Source: Anaerolineales bacterium
GTDB lineage: Bacteria > Chloroflexota > Anaerolineae > Anaerolineales > Villigracilaceae
Direction of reading: 5' to 3'
Length of the DNA stretch: 7,253 bases
NCBI GenBank assembly: GCA_025056515.1
Contig: JANWWB010000195.1
Span: 1 to 7,253 of the forward strand
Positions 1 through 7,253 of this stretch are shown here, one piece after another; position 1 is the first letter of the stretch, and each line of letters begins with the position of its first letter. The notes beneath the pieces were generated by a model, which had not been told where the DNA came from, did not search any database, and saw only the letters and a program-made list of their open reading frames with translations. The translations under genes were made by a program, and so were the position numbers.

Positions 1-1603
<1,603 letters not shown>

Positions 1604-1610
1604 AGATCAT

Positions 1611-1616
1611 TCCTCC
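1611..1616 (-). promoter_or_regulatory. Ribosome binding site of groEL
   Basis: On the minus strand this reads GGAGGA, 7 nt before the groEL ATG at 1603. It lies in the 31-bp groES-groEL gap and fixes the groEL start. Confidence 0.85.
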
Positions 1617-1634
1617 ATGAGTAAGGATGGGGTG

Positions 1635-1931
1635 TTAGCTTTCGATAATGGCGAGAACATCGCTCTCGCGCAGGATGAGTAATTTTTTACCGTCCACTTT
1701 GACTTCGGTCCCGGAGTACTTGGCAAACAGGACGCGGTCGCCGACCTTGATCTCCATGCGGATATAATTTCCGTGTTCATCTCGGTCGCCTGGACCAACT
1801 GCCAAGACTTTCCCTTGCTGGGGTTTTTCCTTAGCGGTTTCGGGGAGAACAATACCACCTGCTGTCACTTCTTCTTGTTCGATTGGTTCGACAATGACAC
1901 GGCTACCCAAAGGTTTGAGATTAAGCGCCAT
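1635..1931 (-). CDS. groES: GroES, 10-kDa co-chaperonin
   Basis: Co-chaperonin whose heptameric ring caps GroEL and closes the folding chamber in the cytosol. The product is 98 residues, the normal family size (about 95-100). It begins [16 protein letters not shown], the usual first beta strand. It has the mobile-loop segment that docks on GroEL (about residues 17-35, including [18 protein letters not shown]). The core [13 protein letters not shown] (43-55) and [16 protein letters not shown] (62-77) and the C-terminal [10 protein letters not shown] (87-96) are also as expected. The ATG at 1931 is preceded by a strong AGGAGGT site. It is the first gene of the groES-groEL operon, with a CIRCE operator and promoter directly upstream, so HrcA-type heat-shock control is expected. 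hrcA itself is not in the window. Nothing is unusual. Confidence 0.98.
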   Translation of the reverse strand: MALNLKPLGSRVIVEPIEQEEVTAGGIVLPETAKEKPQQGKVLAVGPGDRDEHGNYIRMEIKVGDRVLFAKYSGTEVKVDGKKLLILRESDVLAIIES

Positions 1932-1936
1932 ACTTG

Positions 1937-1943
1937 ACCTCCT
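1937..1943 (-). promoter_or_regulatory. Ribosome binding site of groES
   Basis: The minus strand reads AGGAGGT, 5 nt before the ATG at 1931. This is a near-perfect Shine-Dalgarno. It contrasts with the two genes of the divergent region at 4732-4996, which have none. Confidence 0.9.
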
Positions 1944-1964
1944 GAAAAGGGATGTTGCAATATT

Positions 1965-1991
1965 TTAGCACTCAAACTTTTCGAGTGCTAA
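1965..1991 (-). promoter_or_regulatory. CIRCE operator (HrcA binding site)
   Basis: A perfect inverted repeat, TTAGCACTC, 9 spacer bases, GAGTGCTAA, matching the known CIRCE consensus at every arm position. It starts at the expected transcription start and lies in the roughly 59-nt leader of groES. By established knowledge this is bound by the HrcA repressor, which loses activity when GroEL is occupied by misfolded protein. The repeat is symmetric; the strand given is that of the operon it controls. Confidence 0.97.
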
Positions 1992-1996
1992 AACGT

Positions 1997-2025
1997 ATCA
2001 TACATGGCTTTGGAGAGAAAGTCAA
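1997..2025 (-). promoter_or_regulatory. groESL promoter, sigma-70 type
   Basis: On the minus strand, a -35 box TTGACT (2025-2020), a 17-bp spacer and a -10 box TATGAT (2002-1997). Predicted start is near 1990, inside the first bases of CIRCE, so a bound repressor would block initiation. Each box differs from consensus at one position. The remaining bases up to 2080 show no convincing hairpin or other element. Confidence 0.9.
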
Positions 2026-2080
2026 GAGAAAGTGTTGAAAATTAACAAAACTCTGATATTTCCCCCAGCCTTCGGTGTTT

Positions 2081-3472
2081 TTATGGAGTGGGAGAAGGGG
2101 AAGGGAGAGAGGTCGGTTGTTGTTGAGCGCGCACAGAGGCGCAGATATTCAACCCTACTTCGGCGTTGAGCCGGACTGTTGGGTCCTCTCCGTAAGCTGC
2201 GATCAATTGTGAGAGGACGTCTTCCGCTTCATCACAATAGTAGGGATAGAGAGGACTGAAAGCTGAGAGCACCGAGCCATAGTCCAAATAGTAGGTTGCC
2301 GAGCCAGGAGTGAGAGGTAGGCCGATAACCGTCGTGCCCGGGTCTCCTGGGGGACAGCCGTTGCGCACTTGACACGATTCGACCGGTGTGCAGCCGCGCA
2401 CAGCGCATTTGAGTGCCAAAATGGAGGCCTCGTAGTTGCGTGCGCGTTTATAGATATTCCCGAGTTGACCGTAGAGTTCCGCATTGGCAGGTTCGATTTC
2501 AACAGCTTTCAGGGCGTTTCGAGCTGCAGCAAAGAACTGACCTTGTTGGGCATACGTCTTGGCAATCGCTACATAGGGGAGAGGATCTTGAATTCCTAGC
2601 TGTTCATTGAGGCGTACGGCTTTTTGAAAGTTTTCTAGGGCTTGCTCGTAGAGCGCAGTCTGTTGCGGTGGAAATGTCGTGCGAAGGGCCAGTGTGCGGT
2701 AGTTCTGACCGATCGAAATGTATAGAAAGGTCAGATTCGGGTTGATTTGTAAAGCAGCTTGGTATTCTTCAATGGCTTGGCGATAATTGGCGGTCGATTC
2801 GAGGTAGTAGCCGTAGACGCGATGGACATCCATCAAATCCGAGCCGTTTGCAAGGGCACGCTGAATATACTGCTCGGCTTGATTCCATTTTTGCTGGTCA
2901 ATCAAAATTTCGGCATAGTAGGCCAATGCCAGTGGGTTGTTTGGATCCAGCGTTAGGGAGCGAAGAGCTTGTTGTTCGGCCAAGTTGAGGTACTTTTGAG
3001 GGGTCGAAGCGAGCGGGTGAGTGGCATACCAATCAAGCACGAAGGCATGAATGGCCACGACGCGCGCGTTTTCAGGAGCCAATTCTACTGCTCGCTCCGC
3101 CGAAGCTAGGGCTTCTCCCAAACGTGCCAATTGCTGACTTTCGGAAGCCAAAAGACGAGACGAGTAGGCTTGAATGCGTGCTAATTCGGCCCAGATTTCG
3201 GCGTTGTTTGGTTCGACTTGAACGGCTACTTGATAGGCAGAAATGGCGGCGTTTAGGTTGCCGGCTTCGAAGAGCGTTTCGGCTTCTAATCGCCAGGAAT
3301 TGACCGTGCGGGTTGAGGTTGGGGTGGGCGAGAACGGGTTGCGCACACTCCCGCCCTCTAGGCCGATCGCCAGGTAGAGCGCCAGGCTGATTAGGGTAAG
3401 GAGGAGAAATATACGATAGGGATTGGTGGACGGGCGTTGGTGGAAGAGTGCCCGACGGCGGATAACTTTCAT
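2081..3472 (-). CDS. Membrane-anchored TPR protein B with Cys-rich C-terminal part
   Basis: The product is 463 residues from the ATG at 3472, which overlaps the upstream stop as ATGA. An in-frame ATG at 3532 would give 483 residues, but it has no ribosome site and overlaps the upstream gene by 64 bp. Visible order: basic N-terminus; one hydrophobic segment at about 20-37 (signal anchor, no cleavage or lipobox seen); a Ser/Thr/Pro linker (46-55); about eight TPR-like helix pairs (about 60-360), several with long loops; a cysteine cluster C356, C361, C367, C373; then C413 and C444; and a Ser/Pro-rich tail. TPRs are protein-interaction scaffolds. Topology suggests the repeats lie outside the membrane, where the cysteines could form disulfides. 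It is a paralogue of the preceding gene, sharing domain order and the C413/C444 spacing. No enzyme motif is seen and the specific function is unknown. Confidence 0.9.
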   Translation of the reverse strand: MKVIRRRALFHQRPSTNPYRIFLLLTLISLALYLAIGLEGGSVRNPFSPTPTSTRTVNSWRLEAETLFEAGNLNAAISAYQVAVQVEPNNAEIWAELARIQAYSSRLLASESQQLARLGEALASAERAVELAPENARVVAIHAFVLDWYATHPLASTPQKYLNLAEQQALRSLTLDPNNPLALAYYAEILIDQQKWNQAEQYIQRALANGSDLMDVHRVYGYYLESTANYRQAIEEYQAALQINPNLTFLYISIGQNYRTLALRTTFPPQQTALYEQALENFQKAVRLNEQLGIQDPLPYVAIAKTYAQQGQFFAAARNALKAVEIEPANAELYGQLGNIYKRARNYEASILALKCAVRGCTPVESCQVRNGCPPGDPGTTVIGLPLTPGSATYYLDYGSVLSAFSPLYPYYCDEAEDVLSQLIAAYGEDPTVRLNAEVGLNICASVRAQQQPTSLPSPSPTP

Positions 3473-4731
3473 GGTGCTGAAGTCGAGGTAGCTGCAGCCT
3501 GGGTAGCTGCGGGGGTGGGGATTTGAGCGCATTTACTCAGGGCATAGTCCGTGTTGTAAATGGCAAATTCGTTGCCGGGCAATGCCCCGCGAATCACTTG
3601 GGTGAGGGTCAGTACATCCGCGCATTGACCTGTCTCTGCTAACAAGATGACATAGGCATAGTAGTAGCGCGCAATCCACTCGTCGTTCCGGATAGGCAAA
3701 GGCTCGATGGTTTGCCCCTCTTCAGTCTGGCCTCCATGGACGACCAAGCGAAATTGTTCGAGCGCTGCTGACCATTCGTAACTTTTGTAGAGCATATAGG
3801 CATAATTGCCGCGTACATACGGGTCGGTGGGATTGTCTCGCATTGCAGTTTCAGCATATTGAACCGCTTGGCTGAATTTTCCAATGACGGCCAATGCCCG
3901 CGAGCTGTATAGGTCAGGGAGATAATCCGAAGGGTTGAGTGTATTGGCAAGGTTGTATTCTTGAAGTGCTTCGTCAATCATTTCGAGCGAGCGGTACACG
4001 ACTCCTAATTCGAGATGCAATTGCGCAATATTCGGCTGAATTTCAATAGCTTTTCGATACTGTTCCACCGCCAGCTCTCGGTTGCCGGTTAGATAGAGGA
4101 TATACCCACGCGCCCAATGCGCTTCCATGGTACCACTGGCCAACGAAAGCGCTGTTTTTGATTCTTCAATTGCCAGCTTTAGAGGGTCGGTATAGGGGCC
4201 GGTGTTTTTCTCGTACATCTTTCCTAGTAGAATGGCATAATGGGCGTGAATGACGCCGTTGCCCGGGTCGAGGCGCAAAGCCTCCTGAATGGCCTGGTTG
4301 GCTTCATCGTATTTTTCCTGGCGGGTCAATGCCCAACCGCGAATGGCGTGAGCTAGGGCATTGTTGGGATTTAACAACAGAGCATTGCTGGCATTTGTGA
4401 TGGCCGCTTCATATTGACCAGCATAGATTTGGGCGCGCGCCAATTCCAGGTAAAGTGTTGGTTCGTTGGGTTTGAGTAAGATGGCTTCTTGGTATACGTT
4501 GATCGCCTGAAGGAATTTGCCCTCTTCGGCCAGCGCCTGCGCTTCGGCAAGGTATGAATCGGGGTTGCGCGTTGGCGTCGCAGTTGGAAGAAAAGGGGGT
4601 GGAACGTTTGGAATGACAAAGCGGTCTAGGTAACTCACGAGCAAAATCAATACAATCAGACTGGCGACAACAAACCAGTTGGTCGGTCGTCGTTTCTTAC
4701 GCATGGACCATTTTGAACCACGTAAATACAT
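3469..4731 (-). CDS. Membrane-anchored TPR protein A
   Basis: The product is 420 residues and the first gene of a two-gene operon. A basic N-terminus (RKKRR at 11-15) precedes one hydrophobic segment at about 19-36, which should orient the rest outside the cytoplasmic membrane. A Pro/Thr linker follows (43-56, including PTATPT). About eight TPR-like units come next (about 58-330), with typical LxLxPNN-type turns; the fourth has a longer loop. A distinct C-terminal block follows (about 341-401) with YYYAY and the only two cysteines in the protein, C370 and C401. The tail is Ala/Thr/Ser-rich. The ATG at 4731 has no Shine-Dalgarno but lies 6 nt after a good -10 box, so a leaderless mRNA is likely. 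An in-frame ATG at 4704 is an alternative that would keep the membrane segment. It is probably a scaffold for an extracytoplasmic or envelope complex, partner unknown. The stop overlaps the start of protein B. Confidence 0.9.
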   Translation of the reverse strand: MYLRGSKWSMRKKRRPTNWFVVASLIVLILLVSYLDRFVIPNVPPPFLPTATPTRNPDSYLAEAQALAEEGKFLQAINVYQEAILLKPNEPTLYLELARAQIYAGQYEAAITNASNALLLNPNNALAHAIRGWALTRQEKYDEANQAIQEALRLDPGNGVIHAHYAILLGKMYEKNTGPYTDPLKLAIEESKTALSLASGTMEAHWARGYILYLTGNRELAVEQYRKAIEIQPNIAQLHLELGVVYRSLEMIDEALQEYNLANTLNPSDYLPDLYSSRALAVIGKFSQAVQYAETAMRDNPTDPYVRGNYAYMLYKSYEWSAALEQFRLVVHGGQTEEGQTIEPLPIRNDEWIARYYYAYVILLAETGQCADVLTLTQVIRGALPGNEFAIYNTDYALSKCAQIPTPAATQAAATSTSAP

Positions 4732-4737
4732 GCGGTC

Positions 4738-4767
4738 ATCTTACCATTCTCTACAAATAAGCGTCAA
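4738..4767 (-). promoter_or_regulatory. Promoter of the TPR operon, probably leaderless
   Basis: On the minus strand, -35 TTGACG (4767-4762), an 18-bp spacer and -10 TAAGAT (4743-4738). Six bases then separate the -10 from the ATG at 4731, placing the expected start point on or next to the A of the start codon. No ribosome site fits in between. Confidence 0.7.
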
Positions 4768-4797
4768 TCCTTTTGATTGGGAACGTGAAGGTTTTCT

Positions 4798-4878
4798 CAA
4801 AGTTCTCTTATTTTGATTTGCAGAGTAGCGCAGATGGTGCAGAACGGTGAGGTGAAAGGTCCTCTGCAAAGTTCTCTT
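4798..4878. repeat. Pair of 12-bp direct repeats around a 9-bp inverted repeat
   Basis: CAAAGTTCTCTT occurs at 4798-4809 and again, identical, at 4867-4878. Between and overlapping them is a perfect inverted repeat, TTTGCAGAG (4817-4825) and CTCTGCAAA (4862-4870), with a 36-base interior. The second inverted-repeat arm shares its CAAA with the second direct repeat. The group lies in the divergent intergenic region, outside both promoters. Whether it acts as DNA (protein sites) or as RNA is open. Confidence 0.65.
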
Positions 4879-4935
4879 CTGGTTTCCGAATATAGTAGAG
4901 GGTGACATAGCCTCAGTGAAGACTGAGTGCTTTTT
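4817..4935 (+). ncRNA. Candidate structured RNA ending in a terminator-like hairpin
   Basis: Read on the plus strand, three hairpins can be drawn in succession. The first is 9 bp closing 36 nt (4817-4870). The second is a 7-bp stem with one mismatch (4874-4880 with 4894-4900). The third is a terminator-like hairpin with a T-run (4909-4935). The stretch ends 26 bp before the trmD promoter, so a transcript ending here would be separate from trmD mRNA. I recognise no known RNA family and find no clear sigma-70 promoter upstream on this strand. This is a hypothesis from base-pairing only; a plain insulating terminator beside unrelated repeats would look similar. Confidence 0.25.
4909..4935 (+). 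terminator. Rho-independent terminator-like hairpin upstream of trmD
   Basis: CTCAGT (4912-4917), loop GAAG, ACTGAG (4922-4927) form a perfect 6-bp stem. AGC at 4909-4911 extends it by pairing with GCT at 4929-4931 around a single bulged T. Ts follow through 4935. The T-run is on the plus-strand side only. No plus-strand gene lies upstream within 2.7 kb, so it either ends a small RNA or shields trmD from antisense read-through of the TPR operon. Confidence 0.55.
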
Positions 4936-4961
4936 GAGAGCACGCAGTTCCGGCTTTTCCC

Positions 4962-4990
4962 TTGTCAGGTTGCTTACTTGCGGCTAGAAT
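4962..4990 (+). promoter_or_regulatory. Promoter of trmD, probably leaderless
   Basis: -35 TTGTCA (4962-4967), a 17-bp spacer and -10 TAGAAT (4985-4990). Six bases (GAGCGT) separate the -10 from the trmD ATG at 4997, so transcription should begin at or next to the start codon. There is no Shine-Dalgarno. The spacing mirrors that of the TPR operon promoter on the other strand. Confidence 0.75.
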
Positions 4991-4996
4991 GAGCGT

Positions 4997-5749
4997 ATGG
5001 AGTTTGATGTCTTCACACTCCTGCCGGAAGTCTTTTCCCCTTATCTTGAAAGCAGTATTCTTCAGCGCGCTCGCCAACGCGGGTTGTTGCAGGTTCGCGT
5101 CCATAATATTCGCGATTGGGCAACCGATAAACACCGTACTACTGATGACATACCTTACGGCGGAGGCGGCGGCATGGTGATGAAGCCCGAACCTGTCTTT
5201 GCGGCGGTCGAGGCCGTGCTAGGGCGTGAACGCAACGTCCCCCTGGTTTTGCTCACACCGCAGGGACGTTTGTTTACGCAGCGGGTTGCGTTTGAGTATG
5301 CCCGCTTGCCACGCTTAGCGCTCCTCTGTGGACGCTATGAGGGCGTGGACGAACGAATCCGTCAGTACTTGGTGGATGATGAACTTTCGATAGGAGACTA
5401 TGTATTGACCGGCGGAGAACTTCCCGCGCTGATTGTGATTGATGCTATCACGCGCCTGATACCGGGCGTTTTGGGCGATCCCGATGGGGCCCTAGACGAT
5501 TCGCATGCCTCAGGTTTGTTGGAATATCCCCATTACACGCGTCCGCCCGAGTTCCGCGGCTGGAGGGTGCCTGAAGTTTTGCTTTCCGGACATCATGCCG
5601 AAATCGCTCGCTGGCGACGTGAGCAATCCTTACGCCGAACCTTGGAGCGACGGCCAGATTTGCTAGCCCAGGCCGTGTTAAGCGAAACCGACCGAAAATT
5701 GCTTGAAAAAATCCAAAAAGAAAAGGAGAACCCGTCTCATGAAATTTAA
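4997..5749 (+). CDS. trmD: TrmD, tRNA (guanine-N1)-methyltransferase
   Basis: Uses S-adenosylmethionine to methylate N1 of G37 in tRNAs that have G at 36 and 37, preventing +1 frameshifting; cytosolic homodimer of the trefoil-knot SPOUT class. At 250 residues it matches the family (about 240-255). The start is certain because the conserved N-terminus [15 protein letters not shown] begins at residue 3. Motifs: [21 protein letters not shown] (46-66), the knot segments LTPQGR (86-91), [10 protein letters not shown] (111-120) and [14 protein letters not shown] (131-144), then [10 protein letters not shown] with R153 and DDSH with D168, matching catalytic R154 and D169 of E. coli. PHYTRP (178-183) and LLSGHHAEI (195-203) are also present. 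The C-terminal tail is Lys-rich and holds the ribosome site of the next gene. Its common neighbours rpsP, rimM and rplS are absent here. Confidence 0.98.
   Translation: MEFDVFTLLPEVFSPYLESSILQRARQRGLLQVRVHNIRDWATDKHRTTDDIPYGGGGGMVMKPEPVFAAVEAVLGRERNVPLVLLTPQGRLFTQRVAFEYARLPRLALLCGRYEGVDERIRQYLVDDELSIGDYVLTGGELPALIVIDAITRLIPGVLGDPDGALDDSHASGLLEYPHYTRPPEFRGWRVPEVLLSGHHAEIARWRREQSLRRTLERRPDLLAQAVLSETDRKLLEKIQKEKENPSHEI
5723..5728 (+). promoter_or_regulatory. Ribosome binding site of the MFS gene
   Basis: AAGGAG inside the 3' end of trmD, 10 nt before the ATG at 5739. It argues for this start over the in-frame ATG at 5703, which has no such site and would add 12 mostly basic residues read from trmD sequence. 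Confidence 0.7.
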
Positions 5750-7175
5750 TTACGGCAAAATTTTCTTATTAGGCTTCGGTTTCTTTGGCGTTAGTGTCAT
5801 TTGGGGTGTGTATAACGCCTTTGTGCCTGTCTTCCTGGCCGATCGATTTCAGATTGAACCGGCTCTGATTGGATTTTTCATGACACTCGATAATATTGCT
5901 GCTTTGTTTATCCAACCACCGGTCGGTGCTTGGTCTGACCGGTTGCGCACGCCTATCGGACGGCGTATGCCCTTCATTCTGATCGGTGCTCCGGTGGCAG
6001 CGATTGCCTTTGGATTGATTCCACTGGCTGCAATCTTACCCCTCTTTGTCGCCTGTACGACCACGCTCATCTTGAGCATGGCTTTCTGGCGGACGCCGGT
6101 CGTGGCGCTCATGCCGGATATTACGCCATCAGCTAAGCGTTCGCAGGCCAACGGGATTATTAATTTCATGGGCGGTTTGGGAGCAATTATTTCCTTCTTG
6201 GGAGGGTCGGCTTTGTACAAAATGAATCCCGCCTTCCCCTTCTGGCTTGGCTCAGCCTTGGTTGTCCTAGCTGCCTTGCTTGTATTCATTTTTATCAAAG
6301 AACCGAAATTCGACGTTGCTCCAGAAACGGCCTCGACTTTTAGCTTGGCTGGCTTCAGGAGATACCTTCAGGAAAAACGTCTTCTCCTGCTTGTTACTTT
6401 GATGGTGATTCTGCTCGGCGGTTTTGGTCTCACCCTGTTCTTCCCCGAAGCGCGCAACGTCGGTGCAAACTTGGGCATCCCGCCGTATGTCGGATTAGGC
6501 GTGGTGTTGGTCTTGATTTGGTTTGTGGGCTTTTATGCCTACTACATGGCTCGTGAACCGATTCACGATCAGGACAAGAGCGCCTTGCGTCTCTTCTTGG
6601 CCATTTTTGCTTGGTTTGTGGGCTACAATGCCATTGAGGCCTTCTTCACCCTGTATGCTGTCAATCATTTAGGGATGCACGAGGCCGATGGCGCTCGGTT
6701 GCTGGGGCATTTGTCACTTTTCTTTGTGCTTTTTGCCTTAGTCGCCGGTTTCATCGGCGGGAAGTTTGGCAGGCGTCGTACCATTATGACCGGCGTCTCT
6801 CTGCTTGCTTTGCTCATCGCTACGATTTTCTTCTTGCCGGTTGATGTGCTTACGCTTCAAGTTGCGAAATTGCCCATTTTAGGCGCTATTCCGGTGATCA
6901 GTCTGTTTCTAATGGCTTCTGGCATTGCCTGGGCGTTGATTAACATTAACTCCCTTCCCATGGTGGTGGACTTGGTTGAAGACGCTCGAATTGGCACCTA
7001 CACCGGCCTGTATTATCTGTTTTCGACCATGGCAGCGATTGCCGGCCCGAATATCAACGGCTGGATTGTGCAGTTGACGGGCAAGGACTACAACAACATC
7101 ATGTTGGTTGCCCCGCTCTTTATGTTGTTGGCTCTTCTTTCTCTCGGCGGAGTCAGGCGCGGCGAGGCAAAATAG
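5739..7175 (+). CDS. MFS transporter, GPH/SLC45-like
   Basis: Integral membrane transporter of 478 residues with about 12 hydrophobic segments in two halves, split by a charged region around 187-215. The loop after the second segment reads [19 protein letters not shown] (63-81), the form of MFS motif A typical of sugar-cation symporters related to plant sucrose carriers (SLC45/SUT) and bacterial GPH carriers. MPDITP (125-130) and [13 protein letters not shown] (134-146) fit the same group. A second motif-A-like loop, GGKFGRRR (340-347), marks the second half. A conserved [21 protein letters not shown] stretch (about 404-426) precedes the last helices. Substrate cannot be read from the sequence; a sugar or glycoside with H+ or Na+ is the likeliest, by family only. 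The start overlaps trmD by 11 bp in another frame, so the two are probably one transcript with coupled translation. Confidence 0.9.
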   Translation: MKFNYGKIFLLGFGFFGVSVIWGVYNAFVPVFLADRFQIEPALIGFFMTLDNIAALFIQPPVGAWSDRLRTPIGRRMPFILIGAPVAAIAFGLIPLAAILPLFVACTTTLILSMAFWRTPVVALMPDITPSAKRSQANGIINFMGGLGAIISFLGGSALYKMNPAFPFWLGSALVVLAALLVFIFIKEPKFDVAPETASTFSLAGFRRYLQEKRLLLLVTLMVILLGGFGLTLFFPEARNVGANLGIPPYVGLGVVLVLIWFVGFYAYYMAREPIHDQDKSALRLFLAIFAWFVGYNAIEAFFTLYAVNHLGMHEADGARLLGHLSLFFVLFALVAGFIGGKFGRRRTIMTGVSLLALLIATIFFLPVDVLTLQVAKLPILGAIPVISLFLMASGIAWALININSLPMVVDLVEDARIGTYTGLYYLFSTMAAIAGPNINGWIVQLTGKDYNNIMLVAPLFMLLALLSLGGVRRGEAK

Positions 7176-7253
7176 ACCTTCCCCCTGCTCCGACCCTTGT
7201 GATCTATGGCTTTGGACGCTCAAAAAATAGCGTTCGTCATCTCTCTCGGGTAA
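7176..7253. other. Right flank without a supported gene
   Basis: 78 bases after the transporter stop. I see no strong terminator; the best hairpin has a 5-bp stem around an A-rich loop and no T-run. A plus-strand frame beginning with GTG at 7199 stays open to the edge (VIYGFGRSKN...) and could be the start of a further gene, but it has no ribosome site and is too short to judge. Confidence 0.4.

Noticed and set aside
2035..2080. Terminator between the TPR operon and the groESL promoter
   Set aside because: No stem longer than 3 bp could be drawn just after the stop at 2081, so read-through into groESL cannot be excluded but no terminator is claimed.
3470..3532. Longer start of TPR protein B at 3532
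   Set aside because: It would overlap protein A by 64 bp, has no ribosome site, and puts 20 unrelated residues before the basic/hydrophobic anchor; the ATGA overlap at 3472 is the normal arrangement.
4765..4779. CAATC-N5-GATTG inverted repeat overlapping the -35 box of the TPR operon, as a possible operator
   Set aside because: Five-base arms are expected by chance at this length and nothing else supports a regulator site.
4817..4935. T-box riboswitch or tRNA-like remnant upstream of trmD (AGTAGCGCAGATGGT looks tRNA D-arm-like; AGGGTGACA loosely recalls a T-box)
   Set aside because: The invariant T-box core (TGGNACC) is missing, there is no aminoacyl-tRNA synthetase or amino-acid gene downstream, and no T-arm or acceptor stem completes a tRNA. 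The resemblance is too weak to call.
5703..5738. Longer start of the MFS protein at 5703
   Set aside because: The added residues are just the Lys-rich trmD end read in another frame; the ribosome site at 5723-5728 serves the ATG at 5739.
7217..7240. Hairpin ACGCT/AGCGT as terminator of the trmD-MFS transcript
   Set aside because: The stem is only 5 bp, the loop is A-rich and no T-run follows.
7199..7253. Possible start of a next gene (GTG at 7199, open to the edge) and a 15-codon ATG frame at 7207
   Set aside because: No ribosome site or promoter, and too few codons to recognise anything; the 15-codon frame ends at the window edge.

Overview
The window looks like an ordinary chromosomal segment of a bacterium with roughly balanced GC. 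My best guess is Chloroflexota, Anaerolineae-like. That rests on two signal-anchored TPR proteins with Thr/Pro-rich linkers, the flavour of the GroEL sequence and a CIRCE-controlled groESL operon. It is an inference from protein style, not a database result. I see no mobile element, CRISPR array, rRNA or complete tRNA.

Layout. The left 2 kb is the chaperonin operon on the minus strand: a textbook sigma-70-type promoter, a perfect CIRCE operator over the start point, groES, then groEL, which runs off the left edge about a dozen residues short of its end. Next, also on the minus strand, is a two-gene operon (4731 to 2081). It encodes paralogous membrane-anchored TPR proteins joined by an ATGA stop/start overlap. 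A 265-bp divergent intergenic region (4732-4996) follows. It carries one promoter for each direction and, between them, a repeat-rich stretch that folds on paper into three successive hairpins, the last followed by a T-run. On the plus strand come trmD (tRNA m1G37 methyltransferase) and, overlapping it by 11 bp, a 12-TM MFS transporter of the GPH/SLC45 type. The last 78 bp hold no gene I can support.

How it works together. GroES and GroEL form the folding chamber and should be repressed by HrcA at CIRCE until heat or misfolding stress. The TPR pair probably displays protein-interaction scaffolds outside the cytoplasmic membrane; their partner is unknown. TrmD protects reading frame during translation. 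The transporter is translated from a ribosome site inside the trmD tail, so the two are co-expressed, though no functional link is evident.

Most worth a second look: (1) the structured, terminator-ended stretch at 4798-4935; (2) two divergent promoters whose -10 boxes each sit exactly 6 nt from the start codon, predicting leaderless mRNAs for trmD and the first TPR gene; (3) the tandem TPR paralogues that share a C-terminal Cys-x30-Cys pair despite strong divergence; (4) a Glu at GroEL position 416, where E. coli has the third glycine of a Gly-Gly-Gly nucleotide-site motif. I did not find a convincing new defence or mobile system.
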